11,874 bases of DNA, taken from Monoraphidium neglectum. Its lineage: Eukaryota > Chlorophyta > Chlorophyceae > Sphaeropleales > Selenastraceae. This document shows, piece after piece, positions 1 to 8,900 of this stretch; positions within the stretch are counted from its first letter, which is position 1, and every line of letters starts with the position of its first letter. The notes beneath the pieces were generated by a model that was not told the origin of the DNA, ran no database searches, and was given only the letters and a program-made list of their open reading frames with translations. Where the stretch lies: positions 10,214 to 22,087 of the forward strand of contig NW_014013155.1 in NCBI RefSeq assembly GCF_000611645.1, given 5' to 3'. The translations under genes were made by a program, and so were the position numbers.

Positions 1-404
1 GGGCTGGCCAGCCACCCGCCAAGGCAGCCGCATCACGGAGGCGCAGGCGGCCGAAGGGGGGGGGTGAGCGAGGTGGCACAGCAGTGCATCTCAAAGGAAA
101 CGAGCATGCTAAACTTGAATCTGTCAGTCTATCTCGACACTGGTCGCGGGGATGAGGGTGTGCGAACCCCGGTAAAACTCATTGGCCGGACGAGCCATGA
201 TCTTCGCTGTGCATTCGCAAACTCGAGGAGCGCCACGGAATACATATGCGTCTGCGATGCACCTCGGCAACCATTCCTCATTCGTTACATGTGCCTTTAG
301 TTCCATTTTGTACGCACAGTGCACCCCAGTACCTGATCTCTGCCACACCTCCAGCAACCTCCAAGGTCTGTGAGGAGCACCCGTTAGCCATACCTTACAA
401 TACG
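1..404. other. Upstream flank and presumed 5' UTR/promoter of gene 1
   Basis: No coding gene is supported here. A nine-G run at 56-64 runs directly into GTGAGCG, which resembles a splice donor, so bases 1-63 could be the end of an exon (a 5' UTR exon of gene 1 or part of an upstream transcript). Frame 1 is open from 1 to 300, but its codon use is unlike gene 1 and it shows no recognisable protein. There are upstream ATGs at 182 and 246. The one at 246 is in frame with gene 1 and would add 53 residues ahead of the signal peptide. No clear TATA box was identified; TACATAT near 241 is a weak candidate. The split between promoter and 5' UTR cannot be fixed from sequence alone. Confidence 0.4.
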
Positions 405-3400
405 ATGGCTTCAAAGCTCTCAACACTGCTGCTCTTGGCAGCAGTGCTTGGCGCCGCCAGCGCCAGCCGCGCAATCGAGGAGCCCTCTGGTCGCCAGCTG
501 CTGCAGGCACCCACCAGCGCCGACTGCGACCGCTCAGTGAAGCATTGCACTGCTTGCCGCTACCAATTCTACCGCGGCACTGTCACCAAGGTGGGTGCAG
601 CGACGCATATGCTTGGCCCATGTTGCAGGGGACGATCTGGCAGGGCTACGCACATGCCGTGAATCTTGACCTGAATTAGTAAGGGCCACGTAGGTTGGCT
701 GGCTCGCCCCCTGATCACCTGTGTCCCTGATTGCCCCACGATATCAGGCCATCTGCACCAAGTGTGACACCGGTTACACTGTGAAGGCCAGCGGCCGCGC
801 TTGCTGTGAGTGCAGGGCAGGAGAAGGAGGGAAGGGGTGCCAGCCGCGGCTGCTATTGGGTCCACACGGCATGCAGGGTGCTTTGTCCAGGGCACTGCGT
901 TGCAAATGCGACACAACGCAAGGGTACCGCGCTGCAGCATCCCAACGGCTGCATCTGGCCACCAGTAAACTCGAAACAGCATCCCTCGCCCCCACCGATT
1001 TCGCCGGCCACCCCCTCCCCCAGACTGCGCGCCCGGCTACTATACTACCGAGAACACCGCCGTGAGCGGTCAGACCGGCTTCACCTGCATCCCCTGTGAC
1101 TACAACAATGTCTGCCCCGGCGCCAAGATCACCGCCGAGTCCTCCACGGCCTTCGCGGCCTGCGGCGCCAACAAGATCACCACCACGCAGTTCGCCAAGT
1201 CCGACCGCGAGTGCGTCGTCAAGCCCGGCTTCGGCTGGGGGACCGGCGACACCTCCGCCGCCTGCGACGCCGGCTTCTGTGAGTGCATATGGGGCTTTAA
1301 TTTGGGTCCATCCGGCCTGCATGGTGATTCACACATGCAGTAGAGCAGATGGTGGCAGGTTGCTTGAGCGGGGTTGCTGGGGCCCTGGGGAGCGCAACTG
1401 CAGGCACACCGAGCTCAGCATCAGTGTTCAGGCCTGAGCTTGCACACCCTTTGCGCCGCAGCCGCTGACACCTCCTCCGCGCCCTCCCTTTCCCAACCCA
1501 CCCGCGACCAGATAACCCCGGCTACAACACCCGCAAGTGCACCAAGTGCCCCGGCGACCTGACCACACTTGGCACCAACTCCAACTCGACCCAGGACTGC
1601 CAGGCGCCCATCGGCTCCTACTACCTGCGCGGCAAGGCCGTGGCCTGCGCCCGCGGCACCTACAAGACCTTTGTGGGCAACCAGGACTGCACGTCGTGCC
1701 CCACAGGCGTGACCACCGTCGCCGGCGAGGTCGGGAAGACTGCCTCTTCCGACTGCACAGGTGCGTGCCTCCGGCATGAGCGGGCTTTGGGGGGTCGGGC
1801 TCCAGGGCGGGCAAGCACCGGGGTGTTGGCAGTCAAAGGTTCCTTTGGCCCCGCCCGCTCTGCATTTGCGTACGGCTGCAAGCTTACTTGCGTGGCTATC
1901 AGCGACGCAGGCTGCGCTCAGCAACGCTTTGTCCCTGACACATCTATGCGCTGCCACACCCAACTCCCCTCCTGCAGTGCTGCTCCCCGGCTACCAGTTC
2001 GCGTCCGCCCCCACTGTTGGCACCACCGATGCCACCGAGTGCGCCCAGGACTCGTACCGCGTCGGCGAGGTCTCCTTTGACGGGTCCACCGCCGTCACCT
2101 GCACGGCTTGCGGCAACAATCTCACCACCCTCGCCAACGTCACCAAGGCCACCAGCCCGGATGCTTGTTTGGCGCCCCCCGGCTACGGCTGGGCCGCCGG
2201 CGGCACCAACGGCGCCGGCGTCGCGACCCTGTGCCCGCTCGGCTCCTACAACCCCGGCTACAACAGGGAGCCCTGCGTTAAGTGCGGCAACGGCACCATC
2301 ACCACCGCCGCCCCCGGCGCCACCAGCGCCGACCAGTGCTACACGCCCGCCGGCCACGGCAACAAGCGCGACGCCGTCAGCGGCGTGCTGGAGGGCTACG
2401 AGTGCCCTCTCAACACCTACGGCCGCCCCAACAACACTTTCGGCCTCGTGGACGTGGAGTGCACCAAGTGCCTCGAGAACACCCACACCAACCAGGTGGG
2501 GCTTTGCTTCCGTTTTGGGGGCGGGAGCCCTGACTGGTGGACGGGTTGGGGTGAAAAGCGGGGCTGCTTCTCCACCCTGCTTGCGAGTTTCCATGCTTGC
2601 GTTGCCTTGATCAATGCACACCCCGCCTTTCCTGACTGCTGCTGCCCCTCTCCCCAATCGGCCCCCACCAAACACCCCTGCAGACCGCCTCGACCCGTGC
2701 TTCCCAGTGCCTCACCAACGCCGGCTATGGCTACGACAACGGTGCCGTCAACCAGTGCGCGTACGGCTACTACAACCCCGGCGACAACCAGAACCCCTGC
2801 ACCTACTGCGGCGACGGCTTCAACACCACCAACAGCGCCAACGCCACCAGTGGCGAGCTGGGCTCTGACGCCGCCAGCGACTGCAAGATCGACTTTGGCT
2901 ACCACCTGTTTGGCTCCTCCGCCTCCATCGAGCCCTGCCTGCGCGGCTTCTACAAGGGCTTCATCGGCAACGGCTCCTGCAGCCAGTGCCCCGCGGGCAC
3001 CTCCACCACCATTACGATGGCCGCCGTTGCCCAGACCGACTGCGACACGTGCCGCCCCGGCTTCGGCACCGGCACCGCCGACGGCAAGATCGCCCTCGGC
3101 TCGCTCTCCAACTCGTCGTGCAGCCTCTGCGCGTCGGGCACGTACAGCCCCGGCTTCACCCAGGGCGGCGCGAACTGCACCGCCTGCCCCACCACCCAGA
3201 ACTTCACGGGCACCATGGTCTCTCGCAGGGTGCGCGGGGCCTGGCGGCAACAAAAGCACTCACATCGTGTAGCCCTTTCCAAGTGCCCCAAGTGGCACCC
3301 GCTTTAGCCGCCTTGGCTCGACCCTTGGGGTTGCTGCTGGCTCTGCATGCCGTCGCGCTTCCGCCTCTGCCTTTGTTCAAGGGACCCACCTGACCCTCCC

Positions 3401-3804
3401 TCCACACGCTCATGACTCACGCCTCCCTCAGGGCACCTTCACCCCCGAGGACTGCTTCGGCCAGTTCATCACTGACCCCACCAACGAGCAGACCTTCACC
3501 GCCTGGGACTTCATCTACCATCCCCCTGGCACCAACCTCACCTACAAGTCGCTCTACACGAGCCTGTCCGCCTGCCAGACCAACTGCGGCCTCGACAACA
3601 GCTGCCAGTACATGGTCTTCTACAAGACCGGCGGCGCCGACGGCGACGGCATCAACAAGTGCTACTGGCGCACCGTCGGCACCGACATCAGCGCCATTCA
3701 GATCACGGGCGACGGCACCGCTGCCTGGTGGGACAACCCCACGGAGAACATCGTCCTCTTTGAGGTGCGGCACGCTGTTTTTCCTTGAAAACTTTGGTTT
3801 GGAT

Positions 3805-3887
<83 letters not shown>

Positions 3888-4353
3888 TCTGCTTGCCTGC
3901 ATTGATGCACACATGCGCTTGCCTGCCTGCGCCCCTGCATACAAGATGATCTTCACGCTGCTTCGGCTTGCCCTCGTTTTATCGACCCTGCAAAGACCCA
4001 GAACTGACCTCAACTCGCTGTCATGCCTGCTTGCCTGAACACCGCAGATCAAGGAGGGAGCGTACGTCGTGTACCCCAAGGTCCTCGGCGAGACGATCGG
4101 CGTGACCATCTCCCTGATCGGCTCCCCCTCCACCACCAACTTCAAGGCCATGCGCACCGCCTGCGACCTCGACGCCACCTGCATCGGCCTCACGCACGAC
4201 ATCGGCGGCGTCTGGAGGGCGTTCGGCGGCAGCCTGTTCGAGGACACCATCGGTAAGATCCGCGTCGTCGGCACCGCCATCAACTCCTGGATCGCCGAGC
4301 CCACCGGCACTGAGGAGAACGAGGGCTGGTCGTCCGTGCCGCTCATCGGCTAG
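405..4353 (+). CDS. Secreted cysteine-rich protein with ephrin-receptor-like repeats and PAN/apple-like C-terminus (8 exons, 816 aa)
   Basis: Exons by splice signals and frame: 405-590, 748-805, 1024-1278, 1512-1760, 1978-2495, 2684-3229, 3432-3764, 4048-4353. Every junction is GT..AG and the phases (0,1,1,1,0,0,0) keep one frame to TAG. The start was chosen because MASKLSTLLLLAAVLGAASA is a typical signal peptide and the ATG has A at -3 and G at +4. Residues 41 to about 604 hold repeated units of the form Y-N-P-G-Y...C-x2-C...T-T...A/S-T-S...D-C followed by P/A-G-Y/F-G, the pattern of ephrin-receptor-like (GCC2/GCC3) domains. I count about 52 cysteines and a dozen or more NxS/T sequons. Residues 612-681 (C612, C652, C656, C662, C681, with YMVFYK and CYWR) and 746-763 (C754, C760) resemble PAN/apple modules. 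There is no C-terminal membrane segment or GPI-type tail, so a secreted, probably matrix or surface, glycoprotein is inferred. Similar proteins are common in volvocine algae; their function is unknown to me. The exon 6 donor is the least certain: ATG|GTCTCT, 15 nt upstream, would also stay in frame. Confidence 0.85.
3805..3886. repeat. (CTGC)n tetranucleotide microsatellite, about 20 units, in intron 7 of gene 1
   Basis: An uninterrupted tract of CTGC units covers about 82 bases and decays into degenerate copies (CTTGCCTG, near 3890-3900 and 3916-3927, and again near 4023-4035). It lies wholly in the 283-nt intron between 3764 and 4048. In translation it makes the artefactual CLPA (plus strand) and GRQA (minus strand) repeat ORFs. 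It should be length-polymorphic. Confidence 0.95.
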
Positions 4354-5283
4354 GCGGCGGCTCGCCAGACAGAGTAGCTGCGCTGCGCCTCTGATTCCCA
4401 CTCGATTCAACGCCTGCAAACGCAAACCTTGACACACTAGCTCCTCTGTTGGCCCGTCCTGTCGCATGTCGGCCCCAAGCCTTGGGCTGGGGTGGGCCCC
4501 CATCTGCTTCGCTCTGGTGCTGCGCGACTTCGTTGCAGGACGGCGCTCCCCCTTGTGCATGCAGCGCCTCTCTTCGCATGTGGCGCACCCCCTTCTGTCG
4601 CGCCGCGTTTAGGGTGTGGTCCGCGCAAGCCTTGCCCTGCCTTGAAAATGTTTGTATTCCCTCCCGAAGAGTATTGAGGATCCCCATTGCTTCCCCGCGC
4701 AAGCGTTCAAGGAGCAGGGTTAGATGCATGCCTCAAGGGTGCACACGAGACCCCACAACACCACGGGCTCGCGTCTAACCACGCCTCCTATGCTTTCATA
4801 TGCTGCCTGGTTACATCACCTTACCCTCTCTGCCCGTGCACGCAAATCTCTTGGCTCACAGCCTATGTGCTTGCCGCTCAGCACTTCGCAGACTCGGAAA
4901 AGAGCGCCGAGCGTATGTATCGCGCCGCCTCTCATTCTCTTGCACCGCTGTGGCTAGCGCGGCGGATGTGCGATTTGCAGAGCGGCCAGTGCCAACGCCG
5001 CTTCCGCCCTTGCGGCAGTCCATTCTTGGAGACGAGCACTCCCTATCATCTTGGGCCTCACCCACCTTGCTGCCTTTGTTCATTCCCAAAAGCACTGGGC
5101 GTTGTCGGCATCTAGGCATGTGGCTGCTGTGCATGCAACCGTCCTTGTGTCGAGGCCGCCGCCAATTCAAACCGCGCCTGCTGGCCAAATCTGATCTGTC
5201 TCCCCACACGCACTCCCTGGGAGGTCACCCCCACCCCCTCACTACAATGCACGCGCTACTTGCTGCACAATATGGCACTGTAA
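4354..5283 (+). other. Presumed long 3' UTR of gene 1
   Basis: The 930 bases after the TAG of gene 1 show no convincing coding potential in either direction. The open frames present (for example 4449-4778 and 4800-5351 on the plus strand) have no recognisable protein and lack the C-ending codon bias of the real exons. The first TGTAA on the plus strand is at 5279-5283, so a 3' UTR of about 0.9 kb is inferred. Long 3' UTRs are usual in Chlamydomonas-type algae. A separate non-coding transcript cannot be excluded. Confidence 0.55.
5279..5283 (+). terminator. Candidate polyadenylation signal TGTAA for gene 1
   Basis: TGTAA is the predominant poly(A) signal of chlamydomonad nuclear genes. This is the first copy on the plus strand after the stop codon at 4353. 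A second TGTAA follows at 5798-5802, nearer gene 2, and could be an alternative site. The choice rests on motif and position only. Confidence 0.5.
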
Positions 5284-5436
5284 AAACCACACAACAACTT
5301 CAAAGCAAGTTGGTGCTGAGACAATGGTCCAATCAGAGTGCATCGCGATGATTATCGACAGGCAACTCAGGTTTTCTTTTGAGAACCCTGCTGCTGTACC
5401 TGCCACTGCTGTTTCAGCTGCTCCTGTTCCTGCGGT

Positions 5437-5438
<2 letters not shown>

Positions 5439-5509
<71 letters not shown>
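5439..5509. repeat. (CTG)n / (CAG)n trinucleotide microsatellite, about 23 units
   Basis: A pure run of CTG on the plus strand covers 71 bases, preceded by a degenerate CTG-rich lead-in from about 5388 (CCTGCTGCTG, CAGCTGCTCCTG). It lies between the candidate poly(A) site of gene 1 and the start of gene 2. The open frames across it read poly-Leu or poly-Ala and appear to be repeat artefacts. CTG/CAG tracts form slipped hairpins and vary in length. Confidence 0.95.
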
Positions 5510-5510
<1 letters not shown>

Positions 5511-5600
5511 CCGATCACTTTCCCGCCGGACATTGCTTCATGTACCAGTGGTAGGACAGCAAGCCATGAGACATAGCAGGAAACTGAGTGTGTGCAATTT

Positions 5601-5634
5601 ACCCCCTCACCAGCTTCACCCCCTCACCAGCTTC
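5601..5634. repeat. Perfect 17-bp tandem duplication upstream of gene 2
   Basis: ACCCCCTCACCAGCTTC occurs twice head to tail with no mismatch (5601-5617 and 5618-5634), about 340-375 bases before the gene 2 start codon. This is either replication slippage or a duplicated protein-binding site. No known motif is claimed. Confidence 0.9.
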
Positions 5635-5804
5635 ACTCCAAAAATGCATGTGCTGGGCCTGTTGTGGGCTGACGGTATGTATGGTTGCAGGACGAGCAGC
5701 AAGCAGGCAGGGACACCAGTGCGTGCGGCCCGTGTAGAGCAGCTGGTGTAGAGAAAACTATCAGCTCTTTTGGTGGTATTAAATATTCCAGCAACCTTGT
5801 AAAC

Positions 5805-5830
5805 CCTCTAGTACCCACCTCTAGTACCCA
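5805..5830. repeat. Perfect 13-bp tandem duplication upstream of gene 2
   Basis: CCTCTAGTACCCA is repeated exactly (5805-5817 and 5818-5830). It lies just downstream of a second TGTAA (5798-5802) and 20 bases upstream of a palindrome. Confidence 0.9.
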
Positions 5831-5850
5831 GCATTGCAACTTGTTTGTGA

Positions 5851-5864
5851 CACACCCGGGTGTG
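5851..5864. repeat. 14-bp perfect palindrome CACACCCGGGTGTG
   Basis: The two 7-base half sites are exact reverse complements, centred on CCCGGG, 113 bases before the gene 2 ATG. It could bind a dimeric regulator or be chance in GC-rich DNA. It matches no element I can name. Confidence 0.6.
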
Positions 5865-5976
5865 CCAAACACCATGGGACACCGCCGTGGTTTCTTGCGT
5901 GATCAGCGCCGAACTGCTTAGATGCCCATTATAATCCATCCGTATCAAGTACAGGTCCCTTTACACAGGCTTCAGC

Positions 5977-8900
5977 ATGGCCCGAAGCAGCAGTGCAGCA
6001 TGCTGCTTCGTGCTGCTGTTTGCAGCGTTCCTGGGGGTGGCCCGGGGCTCGCTCATGGCCATAGATCTTGGCAGTGAGTACCTGAAAGTATGTCTCATCA
6101 AGCCGGGGCGCACGCCCATTGCGATCGTTGTCAACGAGATGAGCAGACGCAAGTCCCCCGCCCTGGTGGGCATGGCGGGCGAGGATCGCCTCCTGGGCGA
6201 GGAGGCCTTCAGCTTCGCCATCCGCTACCCCACGACGGTGTTTAGCCGGACCAGAGACCTGCTGGGCCGATCAGCAGCAGACCCGTATGTCCAGAACATG
6301 CTGGCGGCAAACCTGCTCCCGTACGAGCTCGTGGACCATCCAGAGCGCAAGACGGCCATGGCAAAGATCAATGGGTCGACCGCATACTTGGCAGAGGAGC
6401 TAGTGGTGAGTATGGCTGGCTGATGGGACAGGGTGGCATGCTCGCCTCTACCAGTGCATGCTGTGCTCTTGGTGGCCTGGCCAGCGCATGCTAGGGGTTC
6501 AGGCATGACCACAATGGTGGTCGCTCGTAAACACCTCGCTGATAGGGCGCCGCTTGCGCACATATAGGTCGTGTCAGCGAAGCATATGCTTCAATTGACA
6601 CTGGCGGGTAACGGCGGTTGGTGCCGCCACAGCCGCGCCGCAGTGCGCCAACGCAGCCCCACCCTTCACACGCCAACCCCTTACCTGCTGTCCCAATGAA
6701 CCCACCGGTGCGCATTTCCGTTCACAACTTCTTTCAGGCCGGCGTGCTGCAGTACGCGAAGCAGATCACGGATGCGCACGCGGGTGTGCCCATAGTGGAC
6801 GCAGTGATCACTGTGCCGGCCTGGTTTGGCATCGCGCAGCGGCAGGTGAGCACCAGGGCGGCCGCGTATGCGCCGGGCAGGTGAGGAGCGCCGTCCTTGG
6901 CAGACTCGTTAGCCAAACCATGGCACGGACCGGTCCCGCTGCGAACCAGCTGGTTCGCAGGGGTCGGTGCGCTAACACTCACCGCTATGCCCCCTCGGTC
7001 CGGTGCTGCGCTGTGGCCCAGGCGCTCAAAGACTCGGCCGTGCTCGCGGGCCTCAATGTGTTGGCCCTGGTGAACAGCCACTCGGCCGCGGCGCTGCAGT
7101 TTGGCATTGAGCGGGACTTTGCGGCCAAGGAGCAGAAGGTGCGTCCGCGCGCGCGCGCGCGCGAGTGCACGGGCACATGGGCCTGCGGCTGGGCGGTTGG
7201 GGCGCAGCGCCCACGGCTGCGGAAGCTGTCGGGCAGCGAGCAGCAATGGCTGGACAAGGGCCGGCATGAGGCAGGCCGGGCGTGGGGGCCAGGGGGGTGC
7301 GGAGGGAGGCTTATTTTTTGGACAGTAGGCTGGGGTCTATCCCAAGGGCGTGACATGGGGGAGGCAGGGCGTTGTGCAACGGGCGTTCAGGAGCCGTGGG
7401 CGGCGCCTCGGGCCGTGCCCCTTCGCCGCAATAGTCGGAATGGCGTCAGGCGTTGGTGGTGGTGCAGGCGGCCGCACCACAAAGCGCGGCCATGGGGCAC
7501 CTCGAACAACGCCGCGCCCCACCTCAGCTCGAAGCTATCCTGGAGCCGCCTCGCAACGCAGCAGCCGTAAATCGCGCCTCATTCGAGCTGTGACGCGTGC
7601 GCATCTTATGCTTGGCCCCCAGGTGATCTTCTATGACATGGGCAGCGGCAGCACTGAGGTGGCGCTTGTCAAGTACTCGACCTACAGGTGACAAGAGGGG
7701 CCCGCCATCCTGCATCGCCTGAACCCTTCAGAACGCAGCAAACCCCAAGGCCGTGGGCGGCACTGCATGAATAGGGCAGCAAACAGCATGTGCCTGGATA
7801 GGACTCGGGCGTGTTGTGCCTGTAGGGGGCATCGTCAGCAGTCATTCCAGTTGTGGGTTGCCGTCATGTGGCGCAAGCGCCACTAGGACCCTCTTGCACG
7901 CCCGCTCTCCGCCCGCCCGCAGCGCCAAGGAGCCCGGCAGCAGCAAGCCTAAGCCGATCAACCAGTTCGAGGTGCGACATGATGCATCGCTCGGGTCGCA
8001 CCCGCGCCCGCCCTCAGCTGCTCTGCCGTCGGCCCCATTCCCGAGATGTCAGCTGTGCGTGCGCGCGGGGCCCTGCCGTCGTGCCATCGCAGGCCAGCCG
8101 CGCTGCTGCGTTGTGTCAGCAGCATCCGCAATAAAGGCGACCGCATTGGTTGCCACATCTGTGGCGGACGCTGGTCAACGCAGGTGCTGGATGCGGACTG
8201 GGAGGCTGACTTGGGCAGCAACGCCCTAGACATGCTGCTGACGGAGCACTTTGCCGTGAAGTTCAACGAGAAGTTTGGCCTGGGTGATGTCAGGTGTGGG
8301 AGTGGGGCGGGCATGGCACACCTGCGCCTGGTGCAGGTCACGCCTCGTGTGGGGGCGGGCGTTCTGCAGCAGGGAGCCTCAACATGTGAGAGTTTGGTGT
8401 CGCCCAACTGCTGGGCGCGCTCACGCGCAGTGGGAGTGCAGCGCCGGCGCATCACCTGGGGTGGAAGTGGGTGCCAATCGAGCCCTGACCCAGCGCTCTG
8501 TGGGATCTTGACGTGACGTGCGTTGTCATGTCATGTGATGTCGCGCGTCCACCCCACCCCATGACACGCGACCCCCAGGCAAGTGCCCAAGGCAATGGCC
8601 AAGCTCAAGCGCCAGGTGGGGCCCCAGCAGCAGGATTCACCGTTGAGGGCACCCCATCCCCGCCTGCTCTGCCAATATAAGTGCCAGCGCCACTCCTGTG
8701 CAGCTCGGGCAGCCGTGTGTTTGTGCATGCGTGTGTGTGTGTGTAAGTCTACACACACATACACATGCGCACGCACGCGCATGTGCACACACAAACACAC
8801 ACATACACATACAGTCCCAGAATTGTTCCACCTCCCAACACACACATATGCGCTTACAAACCCCTTCTAAAGCACACCTGTCTACACATCCACCACACAA

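Larger units (their letters stand above)
5284..5976 (+). promoter_or_regulatory. Spacer with presumed promoter and 5' UTR of gene 2
   Basis: This stretch is less GC-rich than the genes around it. It holds the CTG tract (5439-5509), two short tandem duplications and a 14-bp palindrome, listed separately. An AT-rich TTATAAT at about 5929-5935, 42 bases before the ATG, could be a TATA-like element, but it lies close enough to the start that it may instead be in the 5' UTR. The in-frame TAA at 5932-5934 excludes an upstream N-terminal extension of gene 2. A CCAAT is at 5326-5332 (GTCCAAT). No complete heat-shock element (GAAnnTTC) or ER-stress element (CCAAT-N9-CCACG) was found by eye. Confidence 0.4.

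Noticed and set aside
1761..3272. 503-residue plus-strand open frame
   Set aside because: It follows gene 1 only through exon 5, reads through introns 4 and 5, and then translates exon 6 in a wrong frame as Ala/Pro/Thr-rich sequence. The spliced model keeps the cysteine repeats throughout.
3805..3927. Possible CRISPR-like regular repeats
   Set aside because: The repeat is a 4-base microsatellite without spacers, inside a eukaryotic intron.
3412..4038. Plus-strand frame with CLPA repeats and minus-strand frame with GRQA repeats (3417-4346)
   Set aside because: Both repeats are translations of the CTGC microsatellite in intron 7, and the rest is exon 7 or 8 in wrong frames.
4800..5351. 183-residue plus-strand frame between the two genes
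   Set aside because: It has no recognisable domain, no fitting codon bias and lies in the presumed 3' UTR of gene 1.
5371..5386. Possible heat-shock element in the TTTTCTTTTGAGAAC stretch
   Set aside because: The TTC and GAA half sites are separated by six bases, not two, so the element is not formed.
5324..5576. Poly-Ala and poly-Leu small proteins over the CTG tract
   Set aside because: They arise from the CTG repeat. The poly-Leu frame looks like a membrane protein only because CTG encodes Leu. Nothing outside the repeat looks like a protein.
5888..5910. Possible inverted ER-stress element near CGTGG
   Set aside because: CGTGG is followed nine bases later by TGATC rather than ATTGG, so only half the element is present.
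7816..8229. 137-residue plus-strand frame around exon 5 of gene 2
   Set aside because: It reads the short exon 5 out of its family frame and runs through introns 4 and 5. Only the spliced joins reproduce GRP170 sequence.
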